Shown here: in pieces, positions 59,903 through 64,000 of the stretch
Position numbering within the stretch: position 1 is the stretch's first letter
Layout: the number at the start of each line of letters is the position of its first letter
Source: Bacteroidaceae bacterium
GTDB lineage: Bacteria > Bacteroidota > Bacteroidia > Bacteroidales > Bacteroidaceae
DNA: 64,000 nucleotides
Direction of reading: 5' to 3'
Assembly (NCBI GenBank): GCA_024401305.1
Contig: JAKSLI010000005.1
Location: 1 to 64,000, forward strand
Made by a program: the position numbers and the translations under genes
The notes under the pieces: model-generated
What the model saw: only the letters and a program-made list of their open reading frames with translations
Database searches by the model: none
Told to the model about the DNA's origin: nothing

Positions 59903-60415
59903 CTAACGTAGAGGATTTTTGGAAGATGACTTGCGCTTGCGATTCTTCTTCGGGTGTCTTTTTGAAAAGTCCTTTATACTATAGAGAAGCGTACCCCAAA
60001 TGCGAAAGTCGTTGTATTCCTCTATTTCAATCGGGTCGTACTTCGGATTTCCCGGCATGAGGAAGAGTCGTCTGCGGCCATTGGGAGTTTTCCGTATGTC
60101 AAGGCGTTTGAGCGTGAAATCGCCGTCGAGGAATGCCACAACAATATCGCCGTTCTCCGGTTCTACGAGCTTGTCTATCACGAGATAGTCGCCGTCGTAA
60201 ATGCCTTCCTCAATCATCGAATCGCCTGTACATTGGGCGTAGAACGTGCACTCAGGATTGATGATGAAATCGCGGTTGAAGTCGATGCGGTCTTCCATAT
60301 AGTCGGCTGCTGGCGACGGAAACCCTGCCCTTATGCCGCCGCCGGCATGCTCGAGTTCAACCTTTTCTTCGAAACCGCCTTTGTATAATGTAAGTTTTAC
60401 TTCTTCGTTTTTCAT
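59903..60415 (-). CDS. umuD: UmuD-like SOS autoprotease (S24 family)
   Basis: 170 aa. UmuD is cleaved with RecA help and then forms the accessory part of the error-prone polymerase V. The cleavage region reads AGFPSPAADY, close to CGFPSPAADY of E. coli, so the cut is predicted between A30 and G31. Catalytic S66 (GDSMIEEG) and K103 (FTLKRL) are 37 residues apart, as in E. coli. A basic tail (about 152-170, RHPKKNRKRKSSSK) is extra. No umuC follows; GH2 does. The -7 box lies only 3-4 bases before the ATG. Confidence 0.88.
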   Translation of the reverse strand: MKNEEVKLTLYKGGFEEKVELEHAGGGIRAGFPSPAADYMEDRIDFNRDFIINPECTFYAQCTGDSMIEEGIYDGDYLVIDKLVEPENGDIVVAFLDGDFTLKRLDIRKTPNGRRRLFLMPGNPKYDPIEIEEYNDFRIWGTLLYSIKDFSKRHPKKNRKRKSSSKNPLR

Positions 60416-60418
60416 GGT

Positions 60419-60427
60419 GCAAAGTTA
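60419..60427 (-). promoter_or_regulatory. -7 promoter element abutting the umuD start codon
   Basis: TAACTTTGC on the minus strand ends 3 bases before the ATG at 60415, so transcription should begin at or beside the A of the start codon. Confidence 0.7.
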
Positions 60428-60468
60428 ATAAAAAAAGTCCGAAAACAAAACGTTTCCAGACTTTTTTG
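60424..60468 (-). terminator. Terminator of clpB overlapping the umuD promoter
   Basis: On the minus strand AAAAAAGTCTGGAAACG pairs with GTTTTCGGACTTTTTT. The T run is followed at once by the umuD -7 box. Confidence 0.85.
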
Positions 60469-60522
60469 TAAATAATTCAAATATCGCAAGTTTAACTTGC
60501 TCAGTTTAAGGAGTTAAAGAAG

Positions 60523-62691
60523 TTAGAGGAAGTTAAAGACAAGGCTGCCGTCGCCTACCTTCACGAGGATTGGTTCGTGAGTGCTTATCTTGCCCGCGAG
60601 GATGTCCTTGCTGAGCTGGTTGAGTAGGTGGTGCTGGATGGCACGCTTCACTGGTCGTGCGCCAAACTCCGGATCATAGCCCTTCTCAGCGAGGAAGTCG
60701 ATAGCCTCAGGAGTTACTCGAAGCTCGATGTCCTGCTCTTTCAGCAGACGGTAAAGCTGCGTTATTTGCAGTTCCACAACCTGACGTACCTCGTCCTTGT
60801 CCAGTTGCTCGAAGAGTACTGTCTCGTCGATGCGGTTGAGGAATTCTGGTCGCACATTCTGTTTCAGCAGAGTGAGGATTTTCTCCTTTAGTTCGTCATT
60901 TCCCATCGTTCGTTCTGCATTCACAATCAGCTGACTACCAAGGTTTGAGGTCATGATGATTATAGTGTTCTTGAAGTTCACCGTACGACCCTTGTTGTCT
61001 GTCAGACGACCGTCGTCGAGCACCTGCAGCAGAGTATTGAACACATCCGGGTGAGCTTTCTCTATTTCATCGAATAGAACCACTGAATAAGGCTTTCTGC
61101 GAACCGCCTCCGTGAGCTGACCGCCCTCGTCGTAGCCGATATATCCAGGAGGCGCACCGATGAGTCGGCTGACAGTATGCTTCTCCTGATACTCGCTCAT
61201 GTCGATGCGGGTCATCATCGTCTCGTCGTTGAAGAGGTATTCTGCCAATGCTTTCGCCAGTTCCGTCTTGCCGACCCCCGTGCTACCGAGGAAGAGGAAA
61301 GATGCTATCGGGCGTTTTGCGTCCTGAAGACCGGCACGAGAGCGACGGATGGCGTTTGCCACGGCGTCGATAGCCTCCTGCTGACCGACCACTCGCTGAT
61401 GCAGTTCCTCCTCTATGTGGAGAAGTTTCTCGCGCTCACTCTGCATCATACGCGCCACCGGAATGCCTGTCCAGCGTGATACGACCTCTGCAATGTCGTC
61501 GGCTGTTACCTCATCGCGAACCATCTTGTTAGGTTCTGAGGTTTCTAGGTTCTGAGGTTCTGGGGTTTTCTTCTCCTGCTTCTCAATGTCTTCCTCGAGT
61601 TTCTTCAGGATGCCGTAGCGAATCTCAGCCACGCGAGCGTAGTTTCCGTCGCGTTCAGCCTGTTCAGCTTCAAGTTTCAGTTTCTCGATCTGCTCCTTGT
61701 TCTGCTGAATCTTGTTGGCTACCTCACGTTCTGCTTCCCATTGCGTGCGAAGCTCGTACTCCTTGACTTTCAGCGCGTTGATCTCTTCCGTAAGATGCTT
61801 TTCCTTCTCCGTGTCGTTCTCTCGGCGAATGGCTTCACGCTCTATTTCAAGCTGCTGGATTTTGCGCACAAGTTCATCGATTTCCTCTGGTACTGAGTCG
61901 CGTTCCATGCGCAGTTTTGCTGCAGCCTCGTCAATGAGGTCGATAGCCTTGTCAGGAAGGAAACGGTCGGAAATGTAGCGAGAGGAAAGCTTCACGGCTG
62001 CTATGCAGGCATCGTCCTTGATGCGCACCTTGTGGTGGCCTTCGTATTTCTCCTTCAGTCCGCGAAGAATACTTATTGCTGCCTGCTCATCAGGTTCGTC
62101 CACGATGATTGTTTGGAAGCGGCGTTCCAGTGCCTTATCCTTCTCGAAATACTTCTGGTACTCGTCGAGCGTCGTTGCACCGATGGAACGCAGTTCGCCA
62201 CGAGCAAGAGCCGGTTTCAGTATGTTCGCAGCATCCATGGCACCATCGCTCTTGCCTGCGCCCACAAGCGTGTGTATCTCGTCGATGAAGAGGATTATCT
62301 GACCATTGCTTTCGATGACTTCGTTGACCACTTTTTTCAGTCTATCCTCAAACTCACCCTTGTACATTGCACCAGCCACGAGTGCGCCCATGTCGAGCGA
62401 ATATACCAGCTTGTCCTTCAGGTTCTCAGGCACATCGCCGCGCACTATTCTTTGCGCAAGACCTTCCACGATGGCTGTCTTTCCCGTACCAGGTTCGCCG
62501 ATGAGTATAGGGTTGTTTTTCGTGCGTCGGGAGAGTATTTGCAGGATGCGTCGTATCTCATCGTCTCTTCCGATTACAGGGTCGAGCTTGCCCTGCCTTG
62601 CAGCCGTTACAAGATTGCGGCTGTACTTCTCAAGGTTCTCGAATTTGTTCTGGGAACCGTTCTGTTGCTGTTTGTTGAAATTCATGTTCAT
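60523..62691 (-). CDS. clpB: ClpB-type disaggregase lacking the N-terminal Clp_N domain
   Basis: 722 aa from the ATG at 62691 ([12 protein letters not shown]), preceded by the strong site AAAGGAG. It is a AAA+ chaperone that rescues aggregated proteins with DnaK. It begins directly at NBD1 ([20 protein letters not shown]), so the usual 140-residue N-domain is absent. Walker A1 GEPGTGKT, the middle coiled coil (about 270-375), Walker A2 GSTGVGKT and the sensor region are intact. Residues about 374-387 ([13 protein letters not shown]) are coded by a period-8 repeat between the middle domain and NBD2. A sigma-54-like site lies upstream. Confidence 0.93.
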   Translation of the reverse strand: MNMNFNKQQQNGSQNKFENLEKYSRNLVTAARQGKLDPVIGRDDEIRRILQILSRRTKNNPILIGEPGTGKTAIVEGLAQRIVRGDVPENLKDKLVYSLDMGALVAGAMYKGEFEDRLKKVVNEVIESNGQIILFIDEIHTLVGAGKSDGAMDAANILKPALARGELRSIGATTLDEYQKYFEKDKALERRFQTIIVDEPDEQAAISILRGLKEKYEGHHKVRIKDDACIAAVKLSSRYISDRFLPDKAIDLIDEAAAKLRMERDSVPEEIDELVRKIQQLEIEREAIRRENDTEKEKHLTEEINALKVKEYELRTQWEAEREVANKIQQNKEQIEKLKLEAEQAERDGNYARVAEIRYGILKKLEEDIEKQEKKTPEPQNLETSEPNKMVRDEVTADDIAEVVSRWTGIPVARMMQSEREKLLHIEEELHQRVVGQQEAIDAVANAIRRSRAGLQDAKRPIASFLFLGSTGVGKTELAKALAEYLFNDETMMTRIDMSEYQEKHTVSRLIGAPPGYIGYDEGGQLTEAVRRKPYSVVLFDEIEKAHPDVFNTLLQVLDDGRLTDNKGRTVNFKNTIIIMTSNLGSQLIVNAERTMGNDELKEKILTLLKQNVRPEFLNRIDETVLFEQLDKDEVRQVVELQITQLYRLLKEQDIELRVTPEAIDFLAEKGYDPEFGARPVKRAIQHHLLNQLSKDILAGKISTHEPILVKVGDGSLVFNFL
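61531..61570. repeat. Period-8 tandem repeat inside clpB
   Basis: Five units of AGGTTCTG or near variants on the plus strand, in frame in the linker before NBD2. Similar in sequence to the repeat inside mfd. Confidence 0.92.
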
Positions 62692-62733
62692 AATTGTTTT
62701 CTCCTTTCTATTTTTATTCGTTTGCAATGATAT

Positions 62734-62750
62734 AACAAATAGCGTGCCAA
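62734..62750 (-). promoter_or_regulatory. Candidate sigma-54-like promoter of clpB
   Basis: TTGGCACGCTATTTGTT on the minus strand resembles the -24/-12 consensus TGGCACG-N4-TTGCW, with one departure (TTGT for TTGC). It lies 43 bases before the start. No good TAnnTTTG box with proper spacing is seen. Confidence 0.35.
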
Positions 62751-62770
62751 ACTGAAATTTGCCTATAAAT

Positions 62771-62848
62771 TCAAGGTGTAAAGCATACAAACTCAAGGTG
62801 TAAAGCATACAAACTCAAGGCGTAAAGCATACAAACTCAAGGCGTAAA
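62771..62848. repeat. 22-bp tandem repeats upstream of clpB (dispersed element, copy 3)
   Basis: Three full units and one partial unit, starting TCAAGG at 62771, 62793, 62815 and 62837. The unit (AAACTCAAGGYGTAAAGC then ATAC) matches the element at 4385-4432. Confidence 0.92.
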
Positions 62849-63243
62849 TGGGTACTTTAGGAAGTGAGTTTGCCGAAATTCCGAACCGCATACTTGCGCC
62901 AAGAACAGGAAAAAGCATCGGAACGAGGGGTTCAGCATGTCTTCAGACACCTGAGAGAGCAGCAATTTGATGCATTCTGTGCCTTTTCCGAGGTTTGGCT
63001 TCTTAGGGGAAGTGAATGTTGAAATGTTGTATCTCATTGATAATGAGCTGTTTAGGTGAATATGGAAGTTAACAAAATAACAGATAACAGTTTAACAGTT
63101 TCTTTTTTGAAGATATGCCATTCTCTTTATATATTATATAACTTATTGATTATTAATTAGTTATAGATATATAATAAGGTCTTTTTTTGGTATGTACCCC
63201 TCAAAAAAAGAAACTGTTATTTGTTATAACTGTTATTTTTTCT
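62849..63243. other. Intergenic region with large inverted repeat
   Basis: No supported gene. A 66-codon minus-strand frame (62837-63037) has weak coding character. From 63074 to 63240 a long inverted repeat occurs: arms AACAGTTTCTTTTTT and AAAAAAGAAACTGTT with extra TAACAG units around an AT-rich centre. Confidence 0.6.
63074..63240. repeat. 167-bp imperfect inverted repeat
   Basis: The left arm 63074-63108 and right arm 63203-63240 pair through a perfect 15-bp core, with TAACAG-type repeats outside it. The centre is very AT-rich. Confidence 0.75.
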
Positions 63244-63252
63244 TAACTTTGC
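63244..63252 (+). promoter_or_regulatory. -7 promoter element for the lipoprotein GH43 gene
   Basis: TAACTTTGC with TTTG at 63220-63223 (20-base spacer). It abuts the right arm of the inverted repeat. Confidence 0.8.
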
Positions 63253-63299
63253 ACCTGCATTATATGTGTTATCATGCTGCATATCGAATCGATAAAATA

Positions 63300-64000
63300 A
63301 TGAATATGAAAAATGCCATTATAAGAACTTTGTATCTGCTGGCGAGCATTGTCATTGCCGGTTGCTCTGCCCATCGCCCTGCCACACAGTTGGAGGTGGA
63401 TTGGCGCGGCACGCTGAAGATGGACAGCGCTTGTCATAATCCCTTGCTTGACTTCCTCTACACAGCCGATCCTACCGCCGTGGAGTATGAAGGTCGCCTT
63501 TATGTCTATGGCACAAACGACCAGCAGCAACACGACGAGACGCGCCCCGACAGTGCCAATACTTACGAGCGCATAAACACACTGGCAATGATGTCAACGC
63601 GCGACATGGTGAACTGGACATACCATGGCCTTATCCCGACAAAGAAACTCGCTCCATGGATCATTGCCTCATGGGCTCCAACAATATGCTCGCGCCCAGA
63701 GGAAGACGGCAAGACGCACTTCTACCTATACTTCTCCAACAGCGGTTTCGGTACAGGTGTGCTGACAGCAACATCGCCCGTAGGACCTTGGACAAGTCCT
63801 CTGGACAAGAGCATCGTCGATGCCAAGACTCCCGACGTAGGCATGGATGTTTGTTTCGATCCCGGTGTGGCTATTGACAATGAAGGCAACGGTTGGCTGG
63901 CGTTCGGTGGAGCACAGTCGCGCCTCGTTCGCTTGGGCAAGGACATGCTGTCGTTCGACTCTCCTTTCGTGAAACTCCCCGCACAGCACCATTTTGAAGC
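63300..64000 (+). CDS. GH43-like lipoprotein glycosidase, 3' end outside the window
   Basis: At least 233 codons, open to the window end. The ATG at 63300 has an alternative at 63306. A lipoprotein signal ends in VIAGC, with the lipidated cysteine at 22. The propeller start LLDFLYTADPTAVEYEGRLY gives the catalytic base Asp in TADPTA, and CFDPGVAID supplies the pKa-modulating Asp. The catalytic acid lies beyond the window. It is more diverged from the two other GH43 genes here than they are from each other, and it is membrane-anchored. Substrate unknown; GH43 arabinofuranosidase or xylosidase is the best guess. Confidence 0.88.
   Translation, partial: MNMKNAIIRTLYLLASIVIAGCSAHRPATQLEVDWRGTLKMDSACHNPLLDFLYTADPTAVEYEGRLYVYGTNDQQQHDETRPDSANTYERINTLAMMSTRDMVNWTYHGLIPTKKLAPWIIASWAPTICSRPEEDGKTHFYLYFSNSGFGTGVLTATSPVGPWTSPLDKSIVDAKTPDVGMDVCFDPGVAIDNEGNGWLAFGGAQSRLVRLGKDMLSFDSPFVKLPAQHHFE

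Noticed and set aside
62771..62848. 22-bp tandem repeats considered as a CRISPR array
   Set aside because: The units are contiguous with no spacers, and no cas genes are near.
62837..63037. 66-codon minus-strand ORF upstream of clpB
   Set aside because: It overlaps the tandem repeat, has no promoter or ribosome site, and has a low-complexity Phe/Leu-rich composition.

Overview
The window looks like a chromosomal piece of a Prevotella-type gut or rumen Bacteroidales. Gene starts are repeatedly preceded by the Bacteroidetes sigma-ABfr -7 element (TAnnTTTGC). Exported proteins carry Bacteroidetes signal peptides and lipoboxes. The gene set is typical: mutA-mutB methylmalonyl-CoA mutase, the DUF1599/BT_3928-family/tpiA/SPOR run, and many xylan- and galactan-active enzymes. 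Genus and species are inference only.

Layout. 1-4.3 kb: 3' end of a tRNA-Val, then mutA-mutB (succinate/propionate interconversion). 4.5-20.4 kb: a plant-polysaccharide locus for arabinoxylan. The minus strand carries GH43 plus a small secreted protein, and CE15 glucuronoyl esterase plus DUF4861. The plus strand carries GH51, metA, GH10, GH43 and GH31, followed by a convergent CE1 feruloyl esterase. rpsO sits inside the locus, and no SusC/SusD pair or hybrid two-component regulator is visible. 20.4-24.1 kb: SPOR protein, tpiA, BT_3928-family and DUF1599 operon. 24.2-31.2 kb: AT-rich accessory stretch starting at tRNA-Arg, with a tape-measure stub, orphan secreted/lipoproteins, a broken gene, structured repeats and about 1.4 kb with no convincing gene. 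31.2-46.6 kb: thioredoxin-like protein, GH53 galactanase, cupin, M13 peptidase, CapA-like lipoprotein, tRNA-Lys, pepD, a YjbR/SDR/BASS-transporter operon, tRNA-Cys, a two-domain esterase/deacetylase with a GH13 amylase, and gdhA. 46.8-64 kb: mfd, RecD-like helicase, flippase, map-speA, purC, GH2, a UmuD-like autoprotease, a short clpB, and the start of a lipoprotein GH43 that runs off the window.

How it fits together. The xylan enzymes form a plausible set: GH10 cuts the backbone, GH43/GH51 remove arabinose or xylose, GH31 acts on alpha-linked xylose or glucose, CE1 and CE15 break ferulate and glucuronoyl esters, and the CE fusion removes acyl groups. Sugars feed glycolysis (tpiA) and fermentation to succinate/propionate (mutAB). 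gdhA assimilates ammonia.

Most unusual signals. (1) A 30-bp palindrome-containing sequence occurs in the same reading frame inside three different glycoside hydrolases (GH10, GH31, GH13), always encoding APVSEASASD or a variant. (2) Period-7 and period-8 repeats fill many gene junctions, and period-8 runs also sit in frame inside mfd and clpB. (3) Three composite hairpin elements lie between co-directional genes, one of them forming the C-terminal tail of Map. (4) A second dispersed element family occurs at about 4.4, 45.0 and 62.8 kb. Several transcripts may be nearly leaderless (umuD, DUF1599).
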